From assembly GCF_037975245.1 (NCBI RefSeq), contig NC_092580.1:12989501-13053500 (forward strand): a stretch of 64,000 bases of DNA, given 5' to 3'. Source of the DNA: Apostichopus japonicus. Taxonomy: Eukaryota; Echinodermata; Holothuroidea; Aspidochirotida; Stichopodidae. Positions 13,401 through 27,000 of this stretch are shown one piece after another (the first letter of the stretch is position 1; each line of letters starts with the position of its first letter). The translations under genes were made by a program, and so were the position numbers. The notes beneath the pieces are model-generated. The model worked only from the letters and a program-made list of their open reading frames with translations, did no database searches and was not told where the DNA came from.

Positions 13401-16400
13401 ACTCATACAGTATATACCTTTGCTTAGTTAGTCATGATATCAGCATGAACCAGCAAGTTATTAATAACTGCACTGTGCAAGCATATAAATTGCACTGGTA
13501 TGGGACTTAAGTACTGTACTGTGCAAGCATACCAATTGCACTGGAATGGGACTTACGTACTTGCACATATATGTATAATTTATATATTGTATTATTACAA
13601 TCAATGCAAACAGCTGTATGAAGAGTCACTGGCAATTTTTTGCCTGTAGACATTATTAAGAACTATTAAAACACATGATATGTTAAAAGTTTAACAATCG
13701 CCAGTCAAAGGATCAACACGACTTTCGTACCTAGCTTTAATGAAGCCCTGTATGTAGTACATACAGTATCGTCAGCATATATTATTGGGCTGCTCTCAAA
13801 AGCCTGTTCAGTATGAACTGATGTGTGGTGATAATTGTTATTCAGGAAAACTGCCAGTGAAGGCTTGATGTTTGCAAGTAGATTTTTTTTTTAAGCACTA
13901 ACATGCAAGTGGCTAGAATTGTTCATTTCTTGTCCTGACTACTAAAAATAATCAATTTTAGCATTACTGGGTAAGTGAAAAAGATACTACACCTTTATCA
14001 AAGATCCTTCCGCACATGTTCCGAAATATAGACTGACCCCCCCCCCCCCCCTGTGAAACCTGTGTTTAACCCTGAAATCCTGAGGGATTTTGCAAGACAA
14101 TTTGCAATATTGACACACACTGACACAGCCTTGCAAGTTTTTTTTCTTTATTTTTCCTTGAGTTGGATTGTCACAGGTTTTCCACAGTTTAGAAAGACAC
14201 ATTGTCACAGGCGTCAGGGACCATGGGTTTTTGAACATTTTCATATGTTTTGTATTAAACAAATGTAAAAACACATGTAAAAAGTGTCTTTTTTCCTGTG
14301 AAATTTGATCCACAAACACAGGGTTGCTGTGAAATGGTTATGTGTGCTTTTTGTTAATGTTTCACCCCTCATCAGGGGTGATAACAGGTGGAGGGTTTTT
14401 CTTAAGATTTCTTGAAATTTAATACATTTACACAGTTTATGGCAAAAGGTCAATATGTCTCATCATCATAAACAAATCTGGGACTGTCTGGGAGGTGAAC
14501 AGTTATTGCCAGTCATAGCCAACAATAGTGCAACAACATTGAAGTTGATCTACTTTAGTACAGAGGGTAGGCGGCCAGCTCGATTCTTCAATTTATTATG
14601 GTACTTGGTACATTGTGTAAAAATTAAATGACAAATGAAACATAAAATGCTTGCAAACTTTCATTCTAAAAGGCCTACTCACTATAAAGATGGGTAAGAT
14701 ATCCTGAAACATAAATACTACTCTATATGCTCCATATTAAAGCAATGTATAATTGCTAAAATTAATTTTATCTTTACCAAAATAAAAAAAACATTCAATG
14801 GCAGATATGGCAATTAATTTTTCATAAAAGTTTAGACAGGGAAAATAAAAAAGTCTGTCCAACTTTGTATGCAAAGTAGACTATGCTTGTATGAAAATGT
14901 ATAGGAGTGAGTAGTGTCAGTTTTGAAGATAATGATTCAAACAGAGATATACTTTCTTCTTTGTGATTAATTTTTTGAAGAGATACAGATGAAATGATTG
15001 TCTGTTTTTTAAATTTCCACAGACGCTGCTCCCGTTATGACTACACACCTCTCTTGGAGGATTTGTCTCTTCCGGTCAAATTAAAACGAGAGAGAGAGAT
15101 GGAGAGAAACAGCGTGAGAGGTAAAAAAAAAAAGCGAAATTATGTTCTTAGTTTTCTTTCTATAATCGTATAGCTGTGATCAATAAGTATAATTTTGGGG
15201 AGGAGGGGGAGGGGTCACGAGGGATCTTGGAAGTGTGGCTGTTAGTTTTGATGAAAAATCTGTTAAAGACCTCTAGATCCTAACCTTGAGCCCTTGTCTA
15301 AGAGTGGGTAAATGTGGTGACCGACCAACTGCTGCATTTTAATTCATCTCAGATAACTGGAAAAATGTCTTCAATAAAAGAGAAAACCCCATCCAATTTT
15401 GCTGATTTAACTTATTAGTTTTAGTTTAACTTTCTATGGCATGTATTTTACAGTTGACTTTACCCAGAGGTATAATTTGTCTTTGTAACTGTGCGTATAC
15501 CATACAGTACAGTTTTGTTTGCAAATCAGAAATGCCGCAGAATGTGATGTTTTTTCTGTGTACAGTATATACATTAATCCAGTAGTACTGTACAGTACTG
15601 TGCTTTCTTGTACTGCAATGTAATTTACTGTACAATACTGTAGTGTACAATATTGTACAGTACTGTAGTGTACAATATTGTACAATACTGTAGTGTACAA
15701 TATTGTACAGTACTGTAGTGTACAATGTTGTACTGTACAGTACTGTGCTTTACTCTACAGTGCAGTACTGTACTGTACAGTATGTCAGTGCAGGTTTTTT
15801 ATTATGAAGGTACTACTTTATTAGTTCATATGTAACTTTTAACACACCATGGTATGTGGTATGTAGCATTGTAGCTTCTTTGTAATGTACTTCTGTATGG
15901 CATGTAAAAAGCCTTTCATATTTCTATCCAAGATGGCACTTAACACCTTTTGTAGAGATCTATGTGAGTACTGCCCAGAATCAATCTATTTATTTATATT
16001 TCCCCCCACAATTATTAGTTCAATACCACTGGAGGCTTTCCAATATTTAAATATTCCAATATTTCCTTTACTGATATAAAAGTTGTAAACTTGTTTATGT
16101 GGTGTAAAGTGATTTTAATTCGATGACTACTTTCTTGATTTTACAGAGGAGGCTTTGATTAACTGCCAGTTTTATCTCAGGTCACACAGCGGGCATTACT
16201 CCTACATGGGATACCTTCCTAACATGGGTAAGATGGCGCGAAAACATCAAAAAGTTTTCATTTACTGCACGTTATAAAAGCCAAACAGCTTGCAACATAC
16301 TGTCAGTCCTGTCTCATTACCACTGATGGTGTGTTGCACTTCATGTCTTTAAAAAACATAGAACTATTATCTGCTTAAAGGCATTGAAGTCTCGCCCCAA

Positions 16401-18025
16401 ACGCCCCGTGCTGCCTCTTAAAAAAGTTAACTTTGCTTGTCGCTACAAAATGCAGACAGTAATGAAACGTGATACCTTGTTATCTATTATCTACACCTGA
16501 GATGTCCATCGCTGCTATGTACACTGTGTTGTGGGTATTGACCGTAGCTGCATGTATTGACTGTACACTAGTGTCTAATTACCAACGGTAGCAAGCTGTG
16601 TGTGTATTTTCTGGGAACGATGGTGGTGTCTAACACTTCTGTTTCACCCGAATCGAAACTAGGTCAGATTACCTGCATTAGACGTTGCTTTGTGCGCGAG
16701 TCTTCACACCCTTTAAGTGAAGCGATATTTAAAGAAAGAGAAAAAGAGAGAAACTGTTAACAAAGTGCTTGTCTGCTGCAAAGAGCATGTTTAGGTAAAT
16801 ATATAAGTTAGAGGGCCTGACAGCTTGATCCTAGCAGGATCTTCTTCAAAGGCAAACTGGAATGCAAACAGAACAATGATACATTAAAAGTAGACAGATG
16901 GATAGAGAACAGAATTGGAACCAACGAACAGTGAATAGAGATCGAAACGTGAGGCCGTCTAACTGATATACGTGAAGCGATTATTGTCATAAATTGTGAC
17001 ACCTAGCTACTAAAAGCTGTTGTTTAATTACGCCTTTAATTGACGGGAAAAGAGAGAAAAACACATCATAGACCTTTGTGTCCAAAACGTTGGTAAAGCA
17101 TTGTGAATTAATCTGAGACTGGTATGGAGTGGAATATTGTTGTGAAAAGCAACAAGCTGGGTTAATCAATAAAAAGAAATGAACTTTTGTCATATTGCCC
17201 TTTGATGGTTGGGAAGTGTGGATTGTGCCAGTACTGTGGAGCAAATGGTTCTGTACTACCATTTAAAAGTTGTAGTCATTGTGTATCAATGAGGAAGTGA
17301 CATATTTGAGGAGTTGCAGGATTTTTTTTGGGGGGGAGGAAGGGGGGATGGTGGATGAAGAAGGGGATGATGAGGAATTTTGGCTGGTAAAGTTTATCAA
17401 CAAAAGAAAATTAACATTTCTATGAAACTGATATATAATTATACACAGTTCAGCTTGGTCACATGACCACATAAAATCTTCTTTGAATGATATTATTGTG
17501 GTTTCTTATTCTTTGTTATTCAAAACAATGTTAAATATACACAAATCTGCAGACAGTTTTACATGCCACAATCTTGGCACCAGTGAAGTTACAATGAAAT
17601 TCTCAGTTTCATCACATATATATATACCTTCTTTTTTTTATTGCATTTTTAGGAACAAGACTTGAAAAGCATTGGTTCCTTGTCAGACAAATGAGGCAGA
17701 CGAAAGATTTAATCATGAACGTTTGGAAGAAGAGTCCAAACTGTCCTCTACAGTTTGATGGTACAACACAGAAGACCTTGAAAGAGTTATTTCGTGCAAT
17801 ATCAGTGAGTTTCAATTGACTTAGTAAATATTTTAAGTGAAAGAGGAACATCTTTAGCTGCTCAGGTACAGTATACAGAGAAGTATTTAAACAATTAATC
17901 TGTTCTGTGGTTACTGTATTCGGTAATTTAAGTCATGATTTTAGCATTGATTTGTCATTGACCTAAAATCATGGTATTTGCGCATAACCTACAGTTATAG
18001 TACTTATTTTAGTGGACAATGGCAT

Positions 18026-18083
<58 letters not shown>

Positions 18084-21000
18084 ATATACATATACATTTA
18101 CATACAATATACATATATATATATATATATCTAAATCTAACAAAATTAAATTTTGTGTCTGAAATCATCGTCTTACTGAGTTGTATCGTGTGGCGAAGTA
18201 TTTAAAGAATTACTCTGGTTTATATGGTTACTATCTATCTATAGTTAACATATGATTTATATCAGGATTTAATACATGATTTCAAGCACTTTCCAGTGTT
18301 TTATGCACAGTTGGTATATACAAGTACTAAAAAGTAGGGATGCACCGGATCCATATTTTTGGATCCGGTCGGAACCGGATTTTGCCGGATAGTACATGAA
18401 ATCCGGCCGGATAAAATCCGGCCGGAACCGGATTTTTTCATTACACAAAAGAAAATCATAAATAAGAAGTAGAAGTATGAAACAAGGAGCAAATCTTAGG
18501 TTAGGTATACGCATATTATAAAGAAGGTGAAATTAAGACCCCATTTATGAGATTTAATGAGATTTAAGTGGTGTAATCTACATTCTTTAATAAAATAACT
18601 ACAATATAATTGTGGACAAGATTGATACAGTATGTAAATTTGTTTGCTGGAAAAATAATGCATACTACCTATGAAGTTTGTTTTAAAACAGGAAGCTACA
18701 TTTCGCAAATCTCATACTTTATACTGAATAAAAAGATTATTTAATTGTTGTAATAACACTACTATCTGGATTTAGAATTGTCTTTTATTATTCATTATTT
18801 GGTAACAAATTTTTACACTGCAATATTATCTGTAAAAAAAAAAAAAAAGGCATTGTATCTTTCCAGAAGTGGAAGAAACTTCTTATCTATCTTTTATCTA
18901 TCCTTTAAAATGGAATTGAATGTTCATTAGAACACTTAATGATTCAGGTTTTTCATGAACTTTTAGGAACTTTCATGGTGACAAGAGATATCTCTTTCTG
19001 TGAGAAAATTAGATACTGTTTTTTCTGTGACTGGCACCCCATTTGTTGGAAACTCTTCTAGTCCATTGCTTCATCTATATAAAAGTGCCAAGATTACAAT
19101 TTGTTTATTGCCATGACCACAAACAATGAGTACCAATTGACAGCTTTCTAGACAGGAAATGGACTGTAGTGGTCCACAAAAAGATCCATTGTTTTGACTT
19201 CTTAAGGTCCTAATGCACATATTTTGATTTTGGACATTTCATTTCATGCAAGTGTTTCTCTCTGACAAGTAGTACTGTTAATGAAAGTTATTTCACTATA
19301 AGATTTGGAATATGGCTTCCTCATTTATTTGGAAGCATTTCACTGTTCAGGATCAGGCTGATGAAATTGCAGAGTGTACATTGTGTATATAGCTTCATAT
19401 TATTACAGTAGTTGTATTATTTTGATCTTTAGAAACAGTGGGTCAGACCATTGAGAAAATTAAATTACACATGTTAAACCTAATTTTTCCTTACTCTGAA
19501 TGTTTTTATTAATTTTTGGAAATAGTTTACATTGATTTAAGTTAATACCAACACCATTTTAAGGAATAATTCAGGCCAGATTTTGAAAAAGATCCGGCCG
19601 GATTTTGAAAAATATCCGGCCGGAACCGGAACCGGATAATTTCCGGTGCATCCCTACTAAAAAGACAATTCTGATCGTGACGTCTGCCAATTTGGCTTAA
19701 ACTTGTTCAATATTTATGTTCTACCTGCCCTCTGAAGGAACATTATTTTGCAGTGCCAAAAATAACAATTTAACATTCTGTTAACTAAATTTTTGAGACA
19801 TATGTGAAGGGAGGGGACTTTCTCTAACGTGTAATATTTAAAGTACGCTAAATTTCAAGAGGACATCTCTTGATGTGGATAGAAAATACATGAGATGAAA
19901 CTTTTATGCTGTTAAGATGTACATTATATATGTTTGCCGAGAATCCACAAGTTTACAGTTCGCTTGAACTTAAATACATTTGGTTCAATATTATATTTCT
20001 GCCTCATTAAATCAAGGTTTTTTTGTCTTCTTTAGCATCCTTATATTTGGCCCGTGCTCGACTTGGATCTATGGACCGACCAGAGCCTCGTCATTAGCGT
20101 TCAGAATTATGAGAGAAGGGGCTCCTTGAAAGATCACATCTATGGGGTAAATTTATAAATTTTAAGCTTTACAAAGTTTTATTTTTATAAGTTGTCAAGT
20201 TTTAAAACTTTTTAATTTGATTTCTATTTTCAAATTCCATGTCGACAAACCCTCGTTTGAGGTTAACTATGTCCACAGTTACCAATATTTATACATATAT
20301 TGGGACGACTAAGATAGAGATGTGTAAGTCCGAAGGATTTTTAACTCAGATTTAGGTATAGCACGTCGGTCAGCAAACCATGGGAATGAGAGCCACTCTG
20401 TTGCCAAAAATTGTATTCAGCGGGTTAGCAGGTTCTTTCCAGACAGTTTTCGGACCTTCCAAGAAAGATTGATTCGCCCATTGATTCAATTTCAAATCTC
20501 CTCTTGTGCGTCCAAAACTAGTATGAAAGATGTGTGGAAGGTATTGAAGCTGGAAGACCTCTCCTTTTTTTTTCTGCTGCGTAAAAATGTTGCCGGATAA
20601 CAAGTACATTAACGAAGTTGTTATGCTCTAGTTAAGACTGCCGCATAATGAATAAGATTTACGTTAGTTCTTATTTGACAATAATATTGCCACATAATTA
20701 GTTTTTGCTTTCTTGGTCATAATGTGACTGTAAAATATTGCCACATAATGACTTCAATTTTTCTTGAAGTCATGCGGCAGTTAAAACTGCATAATAATTT
20801 TTTTTTCCGAAATGGCGACCTTTCTGTGACAGCTTACAGACTGCCCAATGAAAATTCAAGCCTTGCTCATTCTGCTGCATAACCTCATATAATGACTTGT
20901 AATTGATTTTTCTCATTATGTGGCACAAAATTTACTACTGTAGCAGGAGTAAAAGCTGCATAAAAAGTGATCGAATAATGTCCGTTTTGGCGTTCCATAC

Positions 21001-24000
21001 TCTCTCACTTATTAAAGATTTTTGAAAATTCAGATAAGTCAAAAGATTCAGCAGCAGGAGCCTAACCTAACCACCCAAAAACGATTGACCTTGATCGTTC
21101 GTATATACCTTAACGGCAAAAATGATTTTGATTTTACATCCGAACAAAGTCCCAGAAATTCCAATGTCCATTGCTAGAGTGTGGCAAATTAACAAGAACA
21201 AAGTGTCGTATAAACTGTTCAAGTTTCATTTAAATCCCAAGATGCAGTTTCAAAAATGTGGGCGCTATATTTTGAAAAAAAAATTATAATATGTTTTTTT
21301 TTCATTCTAGGTCAGTCCAAACAATTACGTGGAAGATAAATACGGTATGAAGGGTAGAGCGCTACCGAGTAACGATCTGAAGCTATTTGGCCTGCAGGTT
21401 TTACAGGTAACTTTCTTTCTCTTTTTGTGCCGGTTCGGCACTGAGGACTGTTGTCCGACTCCGTGCCTTGGAGTTCTTCAAACAGTGGTGGAAGCTTATT
21501 CCAACCAATATTAAAGCTCTTTTGCTCTGTCAAAATTTTGTCAATAGTCGCCCAGTTAGTTTTGCCACAGAGTTATCTTTTCCTTTATTTTAAGATTTCC
21601 CATTATTCGTTAATACTTTAAAAAGGGAAGTGGTCGAGAAAATGACCGGTCCCGAATCTTGTCTTTAGAATGTCTTTAGATTGGTCTACTAAGGAAAATA
21701 ACCTTTTGCAGTAAACACTACAGAAAATTTGTTTACACCCACAGTGTCAAAAATGGACAACTTCTCAAAACGTAAAATATGCTCCTTAACCTTTCCTTAA
21801 AGCAGACATGCGTTTCTGCCTTGGAAATGCACCTTTCGTATCCTTTTGTTCTTTTAATTAAAGTCACGTCATCAGTCAGTCAGATCCCCCCTCCCTCTCC
21901 CCAACCACCCACCCCCAACCCAAACTCTTTTTCCTTTGTACGTTCTGTGTATTACATTGCATTTTCTTTATGGTGTTTTTTCAGGCACTGATTTACTTAG
22001 AAGAGCAAGGTTTCCCTTACCATGGTAATGTCCACTCTGGTAATGTTATCCTGGAAAGAAGAACATGCAGGTAGATTAAACCTCATATTCTTTTTTCGTG
22101 GTATAAACTTCAACAGACTTTGTGTCTTTGGCTTTATAGGTTTCGCTGAATAAGTGTATGGGACTAGAGTTTGTTCGGGCTTGAAATATAAACCTGCACT
22201 ACTGTTATTGTGAAATTTGAAGAAATGCATCTATCGCAAGTTATATTAGGATATCGGTCTGCAGTGAAATTCATCAGAGGCGAATTTAATCCTGTGAAAT
22301 TCTTCGTTCTCATTCTTCATGGTTTATTTATGCATATATTTTTTGGGGATACACATTAGGTAGGCTCTGCAAAGGAAGAACAAAAGTAGACACAGAAGGT
22401 TTTTCATCATAGAATGTATAATGCACATATTTTTAAAATTGGTGTAGAAATAATGTACTATTTACTTCAATCATCTCTTACCTGTTTCCTCAATACATAT
22501 GCACTCTGATCTACCATGCTTTCAAACTTGTAACATTCTTACACTGCACCCCCCCCTCCCCACCCCAACGACCCTCTTCCTTCCAAATCAGTTAAGATAA
22601 TAACCTGGGGGTGGGGGAGGGGCAGGCTTTTATGTTTCTATAACTATCTTCGTACACATTACTAATTATTTCAATGGCAAATATGATAAAAAGGGAAGGG
22701 GCAATATTTTGAATGAAATTCAAAAACCTCTCAAGTTTGCTTCTCTCTTGTCGCAGATTAGCTGGGTACGAGAATGTATACCTGGGCTACGCCTCTCAGC
22801 TTCATCCTGTCCTGGAGAAGTACTTCAGGGACAATCTACAATCATTGGACAGTCTTTCATTCGGTAAATTAATGCCACCATCCCGTAGATATTCCCACAA
22901 CAGGGGTTTTCAATCAGCTTTATATTCTTCAAATCACATTTCTCTGCTGATATTAATATCCATTCTGATCTGAAGAATTAAATGGTGTTTGGAAATCCAC
23001 TAGGCAGGTCCTTTATTCATACATTACTGGGTGTCGTTGTTGTTGTTACTTTATACAGGTTCGATTAAGCATCCAATGTCAAAGGTCCAACTGTGGGATG
23101 TGCGTTGGGAATTGTGGGAGTATATTTTGGTTTTGGCTCAGTGAAATGTTGATGAGAATAATATATGACAACACACTCATATCATCAGTGTTAGGATGCT
23201 GACTCATTATCTCTCATTTATGACATATATATATAGTCAATATATATATAGTCAATATATATATAGTCAATATATATATAGTCAATATATATAGTCAATT
23301 TATATCTAGTCAATATATATAGTCAATATATATGTAGTCAATATATAGTCTATATATAGTCAATATATATGTATGTATGTTTATATATATATATCTATAT
23401 TTATATATAGATATATAACCCGTGAGTCACTTTATATACTGTCCTGGACCCGAATACATCTGCAGTTAGTATCCCAAATCATTCGGTAGCAAAGATATTT
23501 CCAATTTCAATCTTTCTGTGCATTTTCATCTGTCCTAGGTCACATGATGTTTGAAATGAGTTCAGGGGAAACCCTCACTCAGGCCTTCCCAGACAGAATT
23601 CAACTGCAGAAATGCAAACAACCTGGTGTAAAAGAGGTTTGTTCTAGCTACATATTTAAGAAATAGTCGGATAGATTGACGGACAGACAGTAAGGGGAAT
23701 ACAAAACTGTGTCTATATCTAAGCCTGTCGGTACCTTTGAGAACCATCTTAACTTTGTGTTATTTTATGGCAGCTTTGCTTTAACTAGTGATATCCATCC
23801 TATTGACATTTATGGGTCAAACTGACAGAGGCATGTCGTGCACATAGGCTGGCGGGATGAGAGGGAGGGTCAGAGGTGGGTACAGCATTCCCTCTCAAAC
23901 TTTGTAGGTTGGACAGACACTACCGTAGTTAGACAGTTTTAGTAAGCCCATCGACTGGCCTCAGAATTTGCTAATCGATGATGAAATGTCCAAAATCAGT

Positions 24001-27000
24001 TCTGAATTTTATAGTTTGTCTTCTGCCTAGTTGTGTTATGTAAATACAGTAAAACTTATCATTGTATGAATAAGACTATAAAACATACTATACAAAAAAA
24101 ACTTTATGAATAATGTAACGTGAAAAGTCAATCTTAGATCATCCTGTGTATTCTGATGAAAGGTCAAAGTTCTTATATTCTACTTTGAAAGGGACAGTAC
24201 AGTGACATCATCAAAAGAAAAGAAAAAAAAATTGCTGGATATGCTAAAGAGGGCGCTAAGCATAAATAACCAGCATCATGGTTTCCAGAATTTCTTTGAC
24301 AGTTCTGAAATATGTATTGCAAAGACTTCTTAATTTTGTGCAAATCTTTGCGTTCACAATATTTCATGAGAAATTTTTTTGCAGAGAATGATTTTCCTTT
24401 TTGAATCACTTGATAGTCCCTTTAGTTTCTGCATAATTAATCGCTTGGTTACATGATACCGGACAATGACCACTCATCGTAAACTCTCAGATATATTTTT
24501 ATAGTTTCTCTTTAAATTTCTCTCTCAACAGCTGCTGGAGTATATATTTGATGTCAATGGCGACTACCCTTCCATAAGATATGTCAGTATAAAACATTTA
24601 CCTTCTTAAAGCACTAATCAGTATCGGTTGTAAAAATATTTCTGTCTCATAATTCTTTTGAAATATAGCCTTTTCCGTCTAGTGAAACTACATATTATGA
24701 TTGTGTATCCATCTATGGTATAATAGACCCATCTAGGGGATAGTAGATTCATCTAGTGGATATTAAATACATTTAGTGGGTAGTAGATCCATCTAGTTGA
24801 TAGTAGATCCATTTTGTGGATAGTAAATTCATCTAGTGGATAGTAGATCCATCTAGTGGATAGTAGATCCATCTAGTTGATAGTAGATCCATTTTGTGGA
24901 TAGTAAATTCATCTAGTGGATAGTAGATCCATCTAGTGGATAGTAGATCCATCTAGTGGATATTAGATCCATTTACCGGATAGTAAATCCGTCAAGTGGA
25001 TAGTCAATCCATCTAGTGGATAGTAAATCCATCTAGTGGATAGTCAATTCATCTAGTGGGTAGTAGATCCATCTAGTGGATAGTAAATCCGTCTAGTGGA
25101 TAGTAAATCCATCTAGGGTATAGTAGATCCATCTATTGGAAGTAAAGTAGGATCGTGGATCCATCTATTGGATAGAAGATCCAATTATTTGAAGTCCATA
25201 TTAGGCTTGTGGGTCTTTCTCTGGGACAGTAGATGCATCTATGGGATAGTAGATCCGTCGATTGGAGTGTACATTAGGATCGTGGATCCATCTATTAGAT
25301 TCCATCTATGTGACAATCACTACTTACTTGTACTGACTGTAACCAGACAGACAAAACAATGTTGTACAAATTAGACATTTCCTTCCATCGATATGCCTGT
25401 AATAACCTTCTAATACTTATGTATGTGACTCTCCCCCTCTGCAGATTTCAGAACATGGATTTTTTGTCGGGGTACGGTTAAAACATCTCGAAAGTAAACC
25501 ACCTAAACAAGTAAGTCCCTGTTTTTTTTGGGAGGAGGATGGTGGGGGAGGTCTGTTTTAGTCCTTGAGGTAACTAAGATTCAACTTGTGACACAATTTG
25601 GTGTCCTGGTTACAAGGTTGGTTCTCTATTAAAGTCATTTTCTGTGTTGCTATAGTAATTTTAAATGAAGACTAAGACCACGAAAATCAATTACATTTGA
25701 GCATGATAAGAAAAAAAACTTCATTATGAAAACAATAAAACTTTTTATTTACGTGGTCCTTTGCATAACATCATGAACATCACAGCCTGGAGACTTTTTC
25801 ATAATACTTCATTGTTGCTTTGAAGAAATAATAAAGAACATCATGACCTATATAATTTAGATCTAAAAATGTTACATTCTTCAGTTTCTTTTCTTTTCTG
25901 CCTATTTTTCTCTTTTTTGGTTGGGGGGGGGGTAGGGAAGGGTTGCAGTTGGAGGTGGAAATATGTCAAATTTATTCACTAGTTGCATTTATTGTTTATT
26001 AAAGTTCATATAATAAGAACTGACGACTGCTTGTGATGTAGTGCAATTGATTTTCTGTACCTGATCATCGGTTAAAAATTGCACCTGGCAACAAATTTAA
26101 AGTGATGCTTGGTGACTTCTACTTGTTTTACCAAGTGGAATTCACCAAACAACCTGGAGTTAGTTGAAGACAAAACTTTGTGATGTAAACCTAAGAAGAA
26201 GAAAAAAGAAAACTTAAGAATAATCTTATTATAATATTAATATTTATTATGAAATTGATGGCTGACTGGTGTGAATTGTTGCAACTTGCATAGCCTAGTA
26301 GTGATTTGATGGGAGCCGTACCATCTTTGCTGTCAGTTGTTAATCTATTGCTACTTATTTCCCAGTCGGTCTTGGATTTCATTTTTATTGGGAAAGAAAG
26401 AAAACAGAGAGAAGATAACGCCTCAGTTTGTGGTCTCCTGAGATTAGATGAATAATCAAGAAATGGCTTAGTTTGGTAGATGTGTTCTTGCTCCATAAAT
26501 CAAGCATCGTTTTTTGTGAACATACAGTGCACAAAGAGTTAAAAAAAAAATGGAGGTTGGAGATTTGCTGTGAACTTGAGAGAATTTGATAAACCAGGAC
26601 AAACTTAACATTTATTCTGATTGTATGGTCGGGTAGTCTGTAGAATAGATACAGTTGTTAAGTTGTCAAATATTATGGTGGAAAGTTTGTATGCTGGTCA
26701 GTAATTAAAATCAAGTGCAAGGCAACAGAGGAATTGCTGGCCATCTTTATTCCCTGTTCTCTGTTTAAAATCGAAAGTGAGGAATATGCAAATAGGAAAT
26801 CTTCAAATTATGCAAATTAATCTGTACACATTTCAATGTTGCATATTTAAGATGTCAGTTTAGTCTTGAGAATTCATTACTTTATCTTCAAGTAACAAAT
26901 GTTTTCATGTAATACTGACAAGGTTTAACTCTGATGCATTGTTTCTATGAATATTCCTTAGGGTATTTCTCTTAAAATTGGGAAATTGGAATAGAACATG

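Noticed and set aside
14363-14382. CCCCTCATCAGGGG as a minus-strand hammerhead core
   Set aside because: The distance to GTTTC is too short for stem II; it is only a small palindrome.
23060-23100. Possible extra pseudokinase exon after acceptor ACAG (GSIKHPMSK)
   Set aside because: Direct joining of 22863 to 23539 restores the family motif SLSFGHMMFEM in phase; no suitable donor and an early stop follow here.
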